Both the position numbers and the translations under genes were made by a program. The notes under the pieces are model-generated. The model saw nothing but the letters and a program-made list of their open reading frames with translations. It did no database searches and was not told the DNA's origin. A DNA stretch of 64,000 bases from Polyangiaceae bacterium (GTDB lineage Bacteria > Myxococcota_A > Polyangia > Polyangiales > Polyangiaceae): the NCBI GenBank assembly GCA_016712345.1, contig JADJRH010000001.1, positions 1,984,001-2,048,000 of the forward strand. Reading direction: 5' to 3'. Positions 41,127 through 50,700 of this stretch are shown piece after piece. Position 1 is the first letter of the stretch, and each line of letters begins with the position of its first letter.

Positions 41127-42719
41127 ATGTCCAGCGAAGAAACCGCCCCCAAAACCCCTCGACTCTCCGAGGGAAACGCCGTTGAAGAGGCCGCGCCGAC
41201 AATGCGGCCTGCCGGGGTTGCGCACGTTCTTTCCGACTCGGGAGCCAATCACCGCCGGCATTCGGTCGCCCCCGAAGTTGAAGTTGCCACCACCCGCTGC
41301 GCCGTGTGTTTGGAAATCGTTGCCGCATCCGGCCCCAAGTGCCCCGAGTGTGACGAACCGCTCGGTGCCGAAGGTACATCACCGCCTTCCTCCGCAGCGC
41401 CTTGGAGCGGTCTTTCACCGTCGCTTCGCGAACCGCCCGGTGCCAGCTGGCTCGGTTTGCACTGGCGCCCGCTCGTCACCGTGGGCGCTGTCACCGCGCT
41501 CATTTGCACGGGCGTGGCGCTTCGATACCTCGCGCCTGATCGCCACGTTCCCACCACACAAAAGCCCGCCGGCCCCACCGCGGCGCCAGCGTGTCAACCC
41601 TCCTGTTGGAACGGCGAAGCCTGCAAAGAAGGCCAATGCGTTTGGCAAAAACCCAACGACGTAAAACACGTCGGCGCCAAAGGCCCCACGATCTCCGGCC
41701 CATTTTCCCTTCCAAAAGATGTGACCGACGCATTGCCCCTCGACGACGAGCGCTTTGCCGTGGCCCTTCTCACCGGCACGCGCATTCAAAGCGCGCGAAC
41801 GGGTGAAGTACAAAGTGTACTCAACGACACACCCCAGTCACGCCGCCTCCACCGTGTCGGCGACACTGTGTACGCAACGTCGCCGCAACGCATTTACGTC
41901 ATCGACGTGGCCACCACCCGCCTCCTCAAAACCATTGAAATGGGTGAAGGTGTCTCCGACATCGCCGTCGGTGCGTCGGGCCGCCGCGTACTCGCATCCA
42001 TGCCGTCCGCCCATGCCGTTGCAGTGATCGCAACCGAGTACCACGCCGAAACAGAACGCATCGGCTTCGGCGACGACAGCGTCGGTGCACTCGGCATCGA
42101 CGACAGTGGGAAACGCGCCCTCGTTGCCACCGGTGCCATTCCCCTTCCGGGTTTGCCAAACAACCCCGGTGGCGCTGCTTACGCCTTTGATCCAAGCCGA
42201 TTTGCATCCGCCCAAGATCGCGTGCGTACCTCGCTTGTCGGCAATCCGGTAAGTGTACTCATGACCCCCGACGGCGCCGCGAGCTACGTTGTCCTTCGCG
42301 CGGGCGACAGCATTGTTCCTTTGGAGTGGCAGCCCTCCGGCGCCGTTCGCCGCAAAGACGCCATAAAAACCTGTCGCGAGCCCGAACAAATTGAGCTTCT
42401 CCGCCAAGGCCGTCGCGCCCTTGTTCGTTGCAACGAAGGCCGCGCGCTTGAAGTGATTGACCTTGCCACCGCCACCACCGTTGCGCGCATTCCTCTCAAC
42501 GCCCGCGCTGTGGACATGGTCATTTCCCCCGACGGAGAACAGGCGATTGTCGCCTTGCCCGATGAAGGTCGCAGCGCCGTCGCCCTTGTTGACCTCAACA
42601 CCTACGACGTTTCCACATTGCCACTCGGCGCCGAACCCACGCGCGTTCGTCTCGCGCCCGACGGTGACACCGCGCTCATCCTTTCTGAGCGCGCCAAAGT
42701 CGCGTGGGTGATCCGGTGA
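41127..42719 (+). CDS. Zinc-ribbon, single-TM, beta-propeller protein A
   Basis: 530 aa. Residues 55-80 form a zinc ribbon (CAVCLEIVAASGPKCPECDE), residues about 112-132 a transmembrane helix (PLVTVGAVTALICTGVALRY), then a short Cys-rich motif (CQPSCWNGEACKEGQCVW). A YncE-like beta-propeller follows (RIYVIDVATTRLLKTIEMGE, VDMVISPDGEQAIVALPDEG). It is probably an inner-membrane protein with the ribbon in the cytoplasm and the propeller in the periplasm. It is the first of three such genes in a row and overlaps the next by a GTGA. Confidence 0.75.
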   Translation: MSSEETAPKTPRLSEGNAVEEAAPTMRPAGVAHVLSDSGANHRRHSVAPEVEVATTRCAVCLEIVAASGPKCPECDEPLGAEGTSPPSSAAPWSGLSPSLREPPGASWLGLHWRPLVTVGAVTALICTGVALRYLAPDRHVPTTQKPAGPTAAPACQPSCWNGEACKEGQCVWQKPNDVKHVGAKGPTISGPFSLPKDVTDALPLDDERFAVALLTGTRIQSARTGEVQSVLNDTPQSRRLHRVGDTVYATSPQRIYVIDVATTRLLKTIEMGEGVSDIAVGASGRRVLASMPSAHAVAVIATEYHAETERIGFGDDSVGALGIDDSGKRALVATGAIPLPGLPNNPGGAAYAFDPSRFASAQDRVRTSLVGNPVSVLMTPDGAASYVVLRAGDSIVPLEWQPSGAVRRKDAIKTCREPEQIELLRQGRRALVRCNEGRALEVIDLATATTVARIPLNARAVDMVISPDGEQAIVALPDEGRSAVALVDLNTYDVSTLPLGAEPTRVRLAPDGDTALILSERAKVAWVIR

Positions 42720-44140
42720 TTGAGCGCCGCGTTCCGTGCCCCAAGTGCGCCGCACCGGTGATCGAAGGCGCTAAAAAATGCCGCGCGTGCAAAGCATGGC
42801 TCGTTGCCCCGCCCGAGCCTGTGCGTACACAATCGGCCATTCCCCGCATTGCAATTGTTCTTGGGAGTGCGGTCGCCACGCTCATGATCGTCTTGATCAG
42901 CGGCACCGAGTCTAAAGTCGGTGAAGCGCCGCCCCTCACCAACCTCACCCCTGACTCTTCAGCGGGCGCCGTTGCACCCGGCCCCGCCGCCATTGGGCCT
43001 GACCCCGGACCTGAAAAAAAACCTACCCTCTCCACCGACCCTGACAGAACCTGGCGCGTCCGCCAATTCAAAATCGGCGACGATCGCCCGCTCGACATTG
43101 TGTTTCACCCCAGTGGCAACAGCATCTACGTCAGTTGCGACGACGCCACTTTGCGTGAATACAAATTGTCTACGGGAGAAATTCTACACCAGGCTCAAAT
43201 GCCCGCTCAGGGCGATCACATTCGCCTTCTATTCAACCGCTATGTCGCCGTCCTTCGCCACCAAGATGCCGCTCGTATCCCGGTCATGGACACCACCGCG
43301 TGGGACCGCGACCCCATGCTTCTCGACGTGGGAACAAGCCCCCGCGACATTGTAGAACTACCCGACGGTAAAACGGTTGTTACCGCCACCACCGATTCGA
43401 AACTGGTTGCCCGATTTGACCTTTCCACCGGCAACCGCCTTTCTGACATTCGGCTTCCCCACTCCACGGGCCAAGTATTTCTCGTTCAGGCCGAGGGTAG
43501 ACCGTACGTTGCCGCCATCGGCGCCCTCGAACACGCGGGCCGCCAAGCCGGTTCATGGATTGACTTGTTTGACCCGTCAGAACAGCCCTTCGGTGCCACT
43601 CGTCGAAGCATTCCCATTGGACGCGAACTCGGTGAAGGTGACGTCTCCAGTGATCGCACCATGCTTCTTTTTCCCGACCTAGCCGGCTCTTCCGCGCGCC
43701 TACTCCACGTTTCTTCCATGACCGCCGCGTCTGAAGTCATGGTCGGCGCCGGCCCCTCCACAGGCTTTATTTTCGGCGCTGACAAATACGGTATCACTCT
43801 CAACACCACCGCCAAAACAGCCACCGTCATCAACCTCGCCGGCATGGAGGTCACCGATACTCTCATGCTCAACGGTGTACCCCGCTCCGGCACGCTCTCC
43901 CCCGACCGCAAAATGTTATTCGTCTCCATGGGGGGAGACACCTACCCACCGGCCGGAGCTTCCGTCACCGTCATTGCCGACGATCCTCCCCGCGTTGTCA
44001 CGTCTCTCGCCACCGGACGCGGTGCCACACAAATCGCTGTTTCCCCCGATGGAACACGCGCTGCCGTCGCTTGCTGGTCTGACAAGTCCATCACGATCTT
44101 TGAGCAGCAATCCCCCCAGGCGGCGGCCCCAACCCCGTAG
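42716..44140 (+). CDS. Zinc-ribbon, single-TM, beta-propeller protein B
   Basis: 474 aa from the GTG at 42716, overlapping the previous stop. Same layout as its neighbour: zinc ribbon VPCPKCAAPVIEGAKKCRAC at residues 5-24, TM helix IPRIAIVLGSAVATLMIVLI, a Pro-rich linker, and a propeller with DIVFHPSGNSIYVSCDD, DIVELPDGKTVVTATTD and QIAVSPDGTRAAVACWSD. Sequence similarity to protein A is low outside the motifs, so duplication is old or the layout converged. Function unknown. Confidence 0.72.
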   Translation: MIERRVPCPKCAAPVIEGAKKCRACKAWLVAPPEPVRTQSAIPRIAIVLGSAVATLMIVLISGTESKVGEAPPLTNLTPDSSAGAVAPGPAAIGPDPGPEKKPTLSTDPDRTWRVRQFKIGDDRPLDIVFHPSGNSIYVSCDDATLREYKLSTGEILHQAQMPAQGDHIRLLFNRYVAVLRHQDAARIPVMDTTAWDRDPMLLDVGTSPRDIVELPDGKTVVTATTDSKLVARFDLSTGNRLSDIRLPHSTGQVFLVQAEGRPYVAAIGALEHAGRQAGSWIDLFDPSEQPFGATRRSIPIGRELGEGDVSSDRTMLLFPDLAGSSARLLHVSSMTAASEVMVGAGPSTGFIFGADKYGITLNTTAKTATVINLAGMEVTDTLMLNGVPRSGTLSPDRKMLFVSMGGDTYPPAGASVTVIADDPPRVVTSLATGRGATQIAVSPDGTRAAVACWSDKSITIFEQQSPQAAAPTP

Positions 44141-44191
44141 TTTGTTTTTTTAGCCAAACGCTTTCGCCCGCAGTGCTTTACACTGCGCGCC

Positions 44192-45619
44192 ATGCATCCC
44201 CACAACGCGCAATGCCCGCAGTGCGCCGCACCCCTTCCGCCCGCGGCCACGCGCTGCTCCTTCTGCGGATTTGCCACCCCGTGGGGAGCCACGCTGAGCG
44301 CTGTTGAACAACGCGCGGCCCAAGTTCAAGCCGATCAAGCCAAACGCCAGCGCATTGCCAAAGCAGAATCAAGCGCAAAAACAGGGATGATCCTCGCCCT
44401 CGTAGGTGTACCCATTTGCTGTGCGCCCCTCTCCATTGTCGGCGGCGTCATGGGCTACCGAGGAGCATCCCTCGCGAAAGCAGAAGGGATTCCTCGCCCC
44501 GTCTCATCCATTATCGCCATTGTCGCCGCCCTGATTTCAACCATCGGCCTTACCACCACCTCCATCCTCTACTACCGCGACAACAAGGCCAAACAAGAGC
44601 GCATTGCCGCCACCCAAGACAAACTCAAAGGCCGGCGTGAAGGTCCACTTGACCAAAAACTCGCCTGCGATCTGGCCGAAGAACACCTCGCGGCTCACGG
44701 CCACGGTGACACTCAGTTTGGCTTGGAAAATGTCAACTGCGACGGCGCCCTCACCGTTACAGATCGCCGCGGCTCCCTCCCCGATGTGCGCTTTTCATTC
44801 AACGGCAAACACAACAGCACCACCTTTTGTTTTGAACGACGATCCCGCTGGTTTGTACTCAAAACGCTCGACAGTGGCACCTGCGCCGAACTTCCGCCTC
44901 CCGCCGCTTTTACACCACCTCCGCGTCAATTCTCTGAAGAAGAAGCCGCCGCAGACGAGGCCAAAGCTCGCGCCGATCTCCAAAAAGCCGCGGCCCTCGT
45001 GGTGGTCAACTCCTTCACCGACAAACTTGCCAAGGTGCGTACACATGCCGCCGCTCAACCAGGGGCTGAACGCGTTTGCTCCAAAGCCGACCTTTCTCAA
45101 TTCGTCACCGGAACTGAACGTCGAAAAGTCTCCACGGTTGACTACGACCTACTCGACGCACCCGCCGGAGCCTCCGCAAAACAGTGGACCTTTCTCACCT
45201 CCGAGTCTGTCAAAAAAGCGCTCGATACAGCGCAAACCGCTGAAGATCGCGCAAAAAGCGTAGAAGCTGTTCAGGCAGAAAGCGGTGCACTGATTGTTGT
45301 GTACAAATCCAAACAACGCGCCTGGCCCGTCGTTTCCAAAAACGACATCACAAGTAAAGACTTCAGCTACGACGGCGGCGAATTTTCAGGCCATCTCTTT
45401 GTGTACAACATCAACTCCGCAGAACGTCTCTGCCAAACCAAATTGGAATTTGAAAGCAGTGAAGTTGTCAGCTTCCGAAAAAAGCGTTTCGACTCTTCCA
45501 AAGGATCCGCCCAAGACGCCGTGATCTCAGACTTTCGCGAACAATTTTATACCGCCGCCGAAGGCGCTGTTAAACGCGCCGCCCCTGACCTGAAACTTGG
45601 ATATAAGGTGCTTGAATGA
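44192..45619 (+). CDS. Zinc-ribbon membrane protein C
   Basis: 475 aa. The N-terminal zinc ribbon (CPQCAAPLPPAATRCSFCGF, residues 8-27) is followed by a coiled-coil-like stretch and two membrane segments: LALVGVPICCAPLSIVGGVM, and SSIIAIVAALISTIGLTT with TSILYY, a DUF4190-like arrangement. A large extracytoplasmic domain completes it, with DGALTVTDRRGSLPDVRFSF and a Lys/Glu-rich helix. It has no propeller. It is the third zinc-ribbon gene of the run; the stop overlaps the aminotransferase start (ATGA). Confidence 0.7.
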   Translation: MHPHNAQCPQCAAPLPPAATRCSFCGFATPWGATLSAVEQRAAQVQADQAKRQRIAKAESSAKTGMILALVGVPICCAPLSIVGGVMGYRGASLAKAEGIPRPVSSIIAIVAALISTIGLTTTSILYYRDNKAKQERIAATQDKLKGRREGPLDQKLACDLAEEHLAAHGHGDTQFGLENVNCDGALTVTDRRGSLPDVRFSFNGKHNSTTFCFERRSRWFVLKTLDSGTCAELPPPAAFTPPPRQFSEEEAAADEAKARADLQKAAALVVVNSFTDKLAKVRTHAAAQPGAERVCSKADLSQFVTGTERRKVSTVDYDLLDAPAGASAKQWTFLTSESVKKALDTAQTAEDRAKSVEAVQAESGALIVVYKSKQRAWPVVSKNDITSKDFSYDGGEFSGHLFVYNINSAERLCQTKLEFESSEVVSFRKKRFDSSKGSAQDAVISDFREQFYTAAEGAVKRAAPDLKLGYKVLE

Positions 45620-46815
45620 CTGAGTACAAAGCTCGCCTCGGCGACCGCTCCCTTTTTCCAAAACTCAAATACCGCGTGTACGCCAACCACGCGGGCATTT
45701 CCGCACCTTCCATTGCCGTCAGCCATGCAGCACAGTCCGTATACCAAGATTACGAAGAGCGCGGTGTCAGCGCCTTTCTCAACTGGCTACTTCAACGCAA
45801 TCGCCTCAAAGAAAAGTTTGCCACCCTCGTCGGCGCCACAGCCCAAGAAATTGGTCTCACTCAAAACACCACCCGTGGCGTTATCGACATCGCCCTCTGT
45901 TTCCCTTGGAATCAAGGCGATCGCGTCATCGTTTTCAAAGGTGAATTTCCCGCCAACGTGACCCCGTGGCAACGCGCCGCCGAGTTATTCGGCCTTCAGG
46001 TTGTGTACCTCAACACCGCCGACTACCTGACAGATGTCAACTCGGCTCTTACCACCCTGACAGCAGAACTAAAACGCGGCGCCCGCCTCGTTGCCGTCAG
46101 CGCCGTTGAGTTTCAAACCGGCTTTCAAATGCCCATTGCCCAAATGGCAGCCCTTTGCCACGAGCACGGCGCTCAACTCTTTGTCGACGCCGTTCAGGCG
46201 TGCGGCATTGTCCCGCTTTCTGCCAGCGAACAAGGGTTTGACTACCTCGCCTGCGGAAGCCACAAGTGGCTCATGGGGGTAGAAGGGTGCGGCTTTTTAT
46301 ACGCTCAAAAAGACCGCGCGGCAGAGCTTAAACCCAATGTTGCCGGCTGGCTCTCCCACGAAGACGGCCTCGGATTTCTACTCCAAGGTGAGGGGCTTCT
46401 GCGCTACGACAGACCCCTCAAAAAAAGCATTGAACTCATCGAAGGTGGCAACACCAACGCCGCCGGTTTTGCCGCGCTTGAAGCCTCGATAGACCTCATT
46501 CAGAGCCTCGGCGTTTCTACCATCCTGGAGCACGTTCAAGCCTACCACGACCGGTTAGAACCCCACCTTCTCGACCGCGGCTTTACCAGTTACCGCTCCA
46601 AAAACCCGGCCCACCGCTCCGGCTCCCTGTGCGTCAAACCCCCGCCCGGCATCTCCGTTGTCGACCTTCAACATGCCCTGTCAAACGCCGGCATCTCCAC
46701 CGCCATCCCCGACGGCGTTCTCCGCTTTTCTCCCCATTGGCCCAACTCCCATGCCGAAGTAGAAATCATCGTCACCGAGATTGACGCTTATTTAACACGC
46801 GCCCCCCGCTCCTGA
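45616..46815 (+). CDS. Class V aminotransferase (cysteine desulfurase/epimerase-like)
   Basis: 399 aa, PLP-dependent fold type I. YANHAGISAPS opens the small domain. LFVDAVQACGIVPLSASEQG carries the PLP Asp, and YLACGSHKWLMGVEGCGFLY has the Schiff-base lysine of GSHKW. No conserved active-site cysteine loop typical of IscS is obvious near the C-terminus, so an isopenicillin-N-epimerase-like or kynureninase-like role is as likely as desulfurase. It overlaps the zinc-ribbon gene upstream. Confidence 0.85.
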   Translation: MTEYKARLGDRSLFPKLKYRVYANHAGISAPSIAVSHAAQSVYQDYEERGVSAFLNWLLQRNRLKEKFATLVGATAQEIGLTQNTTRGVIDIALCFPWNQGDRVIVFKGEFPANVTPWQRAAELFGLQVVYLNTADYLTDVNSALTTLTAELKRGARLVAVSAVEFQTGFQMPIAQMAALCHEHGAQLFVDAVQACGIVPLSASEQGFDYLACGSHKWLMGVEGCGFLYAQKDRAAELKPNVAGWLSHEDGLGFLLQGEGLLRYDRPLKKSIELIEGGNTNAAGFAALEASIDLIQSLGVSTILEHVQAYHDRLEPHLLDRGFTSYRSKNPAHRSGSLCVKPPPGISVVDLQHALSNAGISTAIPDGVLRFSPHWPNSHAEVEIIVTEIDAYLTRAPRS

Positions 46816-46975
46816 TGAACTCCCGCCCTCGTGCGCGTTCATGCCAATACGTGATTGACAGCTGCTCCCTTCATCGGCGACCTTTACCGCCGACATGTTC
46901 AACAAACGGTACAGCCCGCCGATCAAAATACGCGATCATGCGCCTGTGCCGCAGCAATCACAAGGCAGGTGGTGA

Positions 46976-47845
46976 ATGGCACGCATCGTTCGCGGTGGTC
47001 TGATCCAGTGCGCAAACCCGGTCAATGATGAATCGCAGCCCGTCCACGTGATTCAAAAGGCCGCGCTTGAAGCGCACATCCCGTTCATCGAAGAAGCCGG
47101 CAAGGGCGGAGTTCAAGTCCTCTGCCTGCAAGAAATCTTCAACGGACCGTACTTCTGCCCCGGCCAAGCCGTCCGCTGGTATGAAGCGGCAGAACCTGTA
47201 CCGGGCCCCACCACAGCCATCATGCAAGAGTACGCAAAAAAGTACTCCATGGTTATTGTCGTCCCCGTCTACGAGCGTGAACAGGCGGGTGTTTATTACA
47301 ACACTGCCGCCGTCATTGACGCAGATGGCAAATACCTCGGCAAATACCGCAAAAATCACATTCCGCAGGTAAACCCCGGCTTCTTCGAAAAATTCTACTT
47401 CCGCCCCGGCAACATGGGTTACCCCGTGTTTGAAACCGCGTACGCCAAAGTGGGTGTGTACATTTGTTATGATCGGCACTTCCCTGAAGGTGCCCGCGCC
47501 CTCGGCCTCGCCGGGGCAGAAATTGTACTCAACCCCAGCGCCACCGTTGCCGGCCTTTCTCAATACCTATGGAAGATTGAGCAACCCGCGCACGCCGTTG
47601 CCAATGGGTATTACGTCGGCGCCATTAATCGTGTGGGTACAGAAGCCCCGTGGAACATTGGTAAGTTTTACGGATCGTCTTATTTCGTAGACCCGCGTGG
47701 CAACTTCCTTGTCACCGCGAGTGAAGACAAGAGTGAACTTATCACCGCCGACCTCAACCTCGACACCATTGAAGAGGTGCGCCGCACCTGGCAATTCTTC
47801 CGCGATCGCCGCCCTGAAACGTACGAATCGCTGGTCAAGCTCTAA
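46976..47845 (+). CDS. Beta-ureidopropionase / N-carbamoyl amino acid amidohydrolase (nitrilase superfamily)
   Basis: 289 aa. The nitrilase catalytic triad is clear: Glu53 in LCLQEIFNG, Lys126 in YRKNHIP and Cys164 in YICYDRHFPEG. QVNPGFFEKFYFRPGN is characteristic of N-carbamoyl-beta-alanine and N-carbamoylputrescine amidohydrolases. The dihydropyrimidinase gene follows 77 bases later, so the substrate is very probably N-carbamoyl-beta-alanine, the last intermediate of reductive uracil degradation, yielding beta-alanine, CO2 and ammonia. Cytoplasmic. Confidence 0.9.
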   Translation: MARIVRGGLIQCANPVNDESQPVHVIQKAALEAHIPFIEEAGKGGVQVLCLQEIFNGPYFCPGQAVRWYEAAEPVPGPTTAIMQEYAKKYSMVIVVPVYEREQAGVYYNTAAVIDADGKYLGKYRKNHIPQVNPGFFEKFYFRPGNMGYPVFETAYAKVGVYICYDRHFPEGARALGLAGAEIVLNPSATVAGLSQYLWKIEQPAHAVANGYYVGAINRVGTEAPWNIGKFYGSSYFVDPRGNFLVTASEDKSELITADLNLDTIEEVRRTWQFFRDRRPETYESLVKL

Positions 47846-47922
47846 CCATTCCAACGTGCCGTTGTGCGCATGTCAGTCAACACTGCCGTGCGCACGCCGA
47901 CCTTCCAACCTGTGAGGCTTCC

Positions 47923-49326
47923 ATGTCAGCAGTTAAACGCACCCTCATCAAAAACGGCACCTGCGTCACCGCATCTGACACCTTTGAGGCCGACGTTTGG
48001 ATCGAGGGCGAACGTATTGTTGCGCTCGCTCACCCTTCCCTCCGAGGCACCGGCCCCGCCCCCGACTTGGAAATTGACGCGACCGGTAAGTACATCCTCC
48101 CCGGCGGTATCGACGCCCATACCCATCTCGATATGCCCTTCGGTGGAACAACCTCCTCCGATGACTTTGAAACAGGCACCATTGCCGCCGCCCACGGTGG
48201 CACCACCACCATTGTCGACTTTGCCATTCAAACCAAGGGCAAAACCCTGCGTGAAGGCATTGATACATGGCATGCCAAAGCCGAAGGCAAAGCCAGTATC
48301 GACTACTCCTTCCACATGATCACCACCGACGTAAACCCCACCACCCTGAGCGAAATGAAAGACTTCATCGCCGAGGGGATCACGTCGTTTAAACTCTTCA
48401 TGGCCTACCCGGGGGTTCTCTACGTCGACGACGGTCAGATCTTCCGCGCCATGCAAGTTGCCCGCGACAAAGGCGGCCTTATTTGCATGCACGCAGAAAA
48501 CGGTATTGCCATTGACGTGCTGGTTGAACAGGCCATTGCCCGTGGGGAGGTCGCTCCCAAATACCACTCCCTCACCCGACCTGAAATTGCAGAAGCAGAA
48601 GGCACCAACCGCGCCCTCATGCTCGCAGAAATGGCAGGTTGCCCGGTGTACATCGTTCACCTCTCCGCGCCCCGCGCCCTCGGCCGCGTGACCGAAGCGC
48701 GCGATCGCGGCATGCCCGCTTATGCAGAAACCTGTCCTCAATACCTCTTCGCGTCGTTTGACGACCTCGCGCAGGAAGGGTTTGAAGGCGCCAAGTTCGT
48801 GTGTACACCACCCCTCCGCCCCCGCCACATGCAAGAAGACTTGTGGCGAGGCCTCAAAACCAACGACCTTCAGGTTGTCTCCACCGACCACTGCCCCTTC
48901 TGCTTCAAAGGTCAAAAAGACCTTGGAAAAGAAGCCTTCACCAAAATTCCAAATGGTATGCCCGGTATCGAAACGCGCCTCTACCTCTTGTGGGACGGCG
49001 GCGTTCGGACCGGTCGCATTTCAATGAACCGATTTGTAGAAATCACCTCCGCCGCCCCCGCCAAAATCTATGGCCTCTACCCACGCAAAGGTACACTTGC
49101 CATCGGCGCCGATGCCGACATCTTGGTGTGGGATCCCGACCTCGAACACTCCCTCAGCCACGACCAAATGCACATGCGCGTAGACTACTCGCCGTATGAG
49201 GGTCGCCGCGTGAAGGGCAAAGCTACCCACGTCTTTTCCCGCGGTGAACTGGTTGTCGATGGCAACAAATTCATCGGCAAAGTCGGCCGCGGCAAGTTCC
49301 AAAAACGCTCCACGTTCTCTCTATAA
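47923..49326 (+). CDS. Dihydropyrimidinase (D-hydantoinase)
   Basis: 467 aa, full family length. Binuclear zinc amidohydrolase: HxH in GGIDAHTHLDMPF (His66 and His68), the carbamylated Lys157 in SFKLFMAYPG, later His in CMHAEN and VHLSAPRAL, and Asp in VSTDHCPF. It opens dihydrouracil or dihydrothymine to the N-carbamoyl amino acid, the substrate of the upstream amidohydrolase. The first enzyme, dihydropyrimidine dehydrogenase, is not in the window. No transporter is adjacent. Confidence 0.94.
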   Translation: MSAVKRTLIKNGTCVTASDTFEADVWIEGERIVALAHPSLRGTGPAPDLEIDATGKYILPGGIDAHTHLDMPFGGTTSSDDFETGTIAAAHGGTTTIVDFAIQTKGKTLREGIDTWHAKAEGKASIDYSFHMITTDVNPTTLSEMKDFIAEGITSFKLFMAYPGVLYVDDGQIFRAMQVARDKGGLICMHAENGIAIDVLVEQAIARGEVAPKYHSLTRPEIAEAEGTNRALMLAEMAGCPVYIVHLSAPRALGRVTEARDRGMPAYAETCPQYLFASFDDLAQEGFEGAKFVCTPPLRPRHMQEDLWRGLKTNDLQVVSTDHCPFCFKGQKDLGKEAFTKIPNGMPGIETRLYLLWDGGVRTGRISMNRFVEITSAAPAKIYGLYPRKGTLAIGADADILVWDPDLEHSLSHDQMHMRVDYSPYEGRRVKGKATHVFSRGELVVDGNKFIGKVGRGKFQKRSTFSL

Positions 49327-49346
49327 GCTCGTCTGCTCCTCCACAA

Positions 49347-49382
49347 ATTCCAGTGACGCCGTTCGTTCGCTCACGTGAATGG
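49347..49382. repeat. Dispersed ~36-bp repeat, copy 1
   Basis: CCAGTGACGCCGTTCGTTCG and the following GTGAATGG resemble 52891-52927. Both copies lie just after the 3' end of a gene. Confidence 0.5.
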
Positions 49383-49463
49383 TAGGCGGCGCAACACATC
49401 CTTGGGCGCTCCGCCTCGTGCGAGCTGTTACCCGCTCCGCACCTTCCATTTGTTGCTCGCCCC

Positions 49464-49501
49464 AAAAAAGCGACGCCCCGCAACAGCGATGTGCGGGGCG
49501 T
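49464..49501 (-). terminator. Intrinsic terminator for the Rpn-like fragment
   Basis: Perfect 10-bp arms ACGCCCCGCA (49473-49482) and TGCGGGGCGT (49492-49501) with a 9-base loop. On the minus strand the hairpin is followed within three bases by six T residues. It lies 45 bases past the minus-strand stop at 49546. Confidence 0.85.
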
Positions 49502-49545
49502 TGCAGTCTTCTGTTGTGTACGCGCGACCGTTGTGTACGCTTGCT

Positions 49546-49833
49546 CTACTCGGTGAACACTTCTTCAAGCGTTGTGGCGAACAGAATGCGATCGAGCCAT
49601 GTGTCCACTTCTGCGGGGGCGGCGGCGTCAATACGGCCTTTCACTGCCTCCGCACGATCTCCAAACTTGCGTTGAAGTTGTTTGTACAGCGTGGCGCGTT
49701 GGCCCTGCGCGAGCCCTTTTTCCAAGCCTTGCTCCAGGCCTTTTTTGACGCCCTGCGCGAGACCTTTTTCCAAGCCTTGCTCCAGGCCTTTCTTGACGCC
49801 CTTTTCAATGAGTTGTTCTTGGATGGTCGCCAT
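49546..49833 (-). CDS. C-terminal fragment of an Rpn/YhgA-type protein (DUF4351-like)
   Basis: 95 aa. The ATG at 49833 is preceded by GGAGGAG 9 bases upstream, so it may still be translated. A 16-residue unit VKKGLEQGLEKGLAQG occurs twice. It is followed by RATLYKQLQRKFGDRAEAVK and a helix WLDRILFATTLEEVF, the DUF4351 tail found at the C-terminus of Rpn-family nucleases. The N-terminal nuclease part is encoded separately upstream on the same strand (50131-50676), so this looks like one gene split by decay. Confidence 0.6.
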   Translation of the reverse strand: MATIQEQLIEKGVKKGLEQGLEKGLAQGVKKGLEQGLEKGLAQGQRATLYKQLQRKFGDRAEAVKGRIDAAAPAEVDTWLDRILFATTLEEVFTE

Positions 49834-50130
49834 AGTCTGATTCTCCTCCACTTCAAGGGACTTTGGCAAGAGACTCGTCGGGATGGTGGCAGTTCGCAGG
49901 CAGCGGCGGAGTCGGCCCAAGCCGACACGCAACGCGCCATTTGGGGTTCGGCCTTATACGGTCCGACTGGGTAGGTGGTGGGTGTCTGTCAGGTTGAGAT
50001 CGCGATGGAAGACTTCAACCAGTAAGTAGGTCGGACCGCGGCCTCGCCTTCCTTGCCCAGACGTCTGGAGGCGCTGCGTGTCGTTGGGCCATCCCGCCGC
50101 GCTGCGAGCCGCCACCTCCCTCCTCGCCCG

Positions 50131-50676
50131 TCATTTTTGGCATGGGTAGGCAGACAGGCTGCGGGAGCGGAGTCCTTCGTCGGTTTCGTGGTACAGGTCG
50201 TCGAGAAGCACTCGAAAGCGGGGCACGTAGTCGATGATTGCCGGCTTCAATTCCGCGGGAATGTCCAGCAGGTCTTCAAATGACAAGGGGCATGTCCACG
50301 GTCTACGGCCGTGGGCCAGCACAACGGGAATGACAATGGGTAGGTGGGTAGCGTTGGGGTGATCTACCAACCAGTTATCCAAGAATCGAACGACGTACTT
50401 GAGTTCACGGAATATCAAAAATCGGTCAGGGGAAGACTGGTGCTCCCAGAGCACGTAGATGAAACCCTCCTTCCCTTGAAACTTTACCGAGTATAACAGA
50501 TCTGAATAATTGGCCTGAAGCGCTTCATCCACAAAAGCGCCGGGCACCAATGTCAGAGTAGACCAGTCAACATGGGTAGACACCTCCTTGGGTAGCAACA
50601 ATTCAAGCTCACCTCGCGCGTGCTCGGGGTGACTAAACACCGCACGCACCAATCCATCATGAGGCTGATTGGACAT
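50131..50676 (-). pseudogene. N-terminal part of an Rpn-family (PD-(D/E)XK) recombination-promoting nuclease
   Basis: 181 aa from the ATG at 50676. HDGLVRAVFSHPEHARGELE, DEALQANYSDLLYSVKFQGK and IYVLWEHQSSPDRFLIFREL match the Rpn/YhgA nuclease core, with D of YSDLLY and the E-x-Q (EHQ) motif as active-site candidates. Full-length members continue after RSRSLSAF; here the frame stops at SLSAYPCQK. The intervening 200 bases have no clear homology before the DUF4351-like tail resumes. It is probably inactive or partly functional. Confidence 0.7.
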
Positions 50677-50700
50677 ACCTCCACCTGAAGGCAGGCTCAT

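Noticed and set aside
44141..44160. T-run TTTGTTTTTTTAG as a terminator
   Set aside because: No stable stem precedes it.
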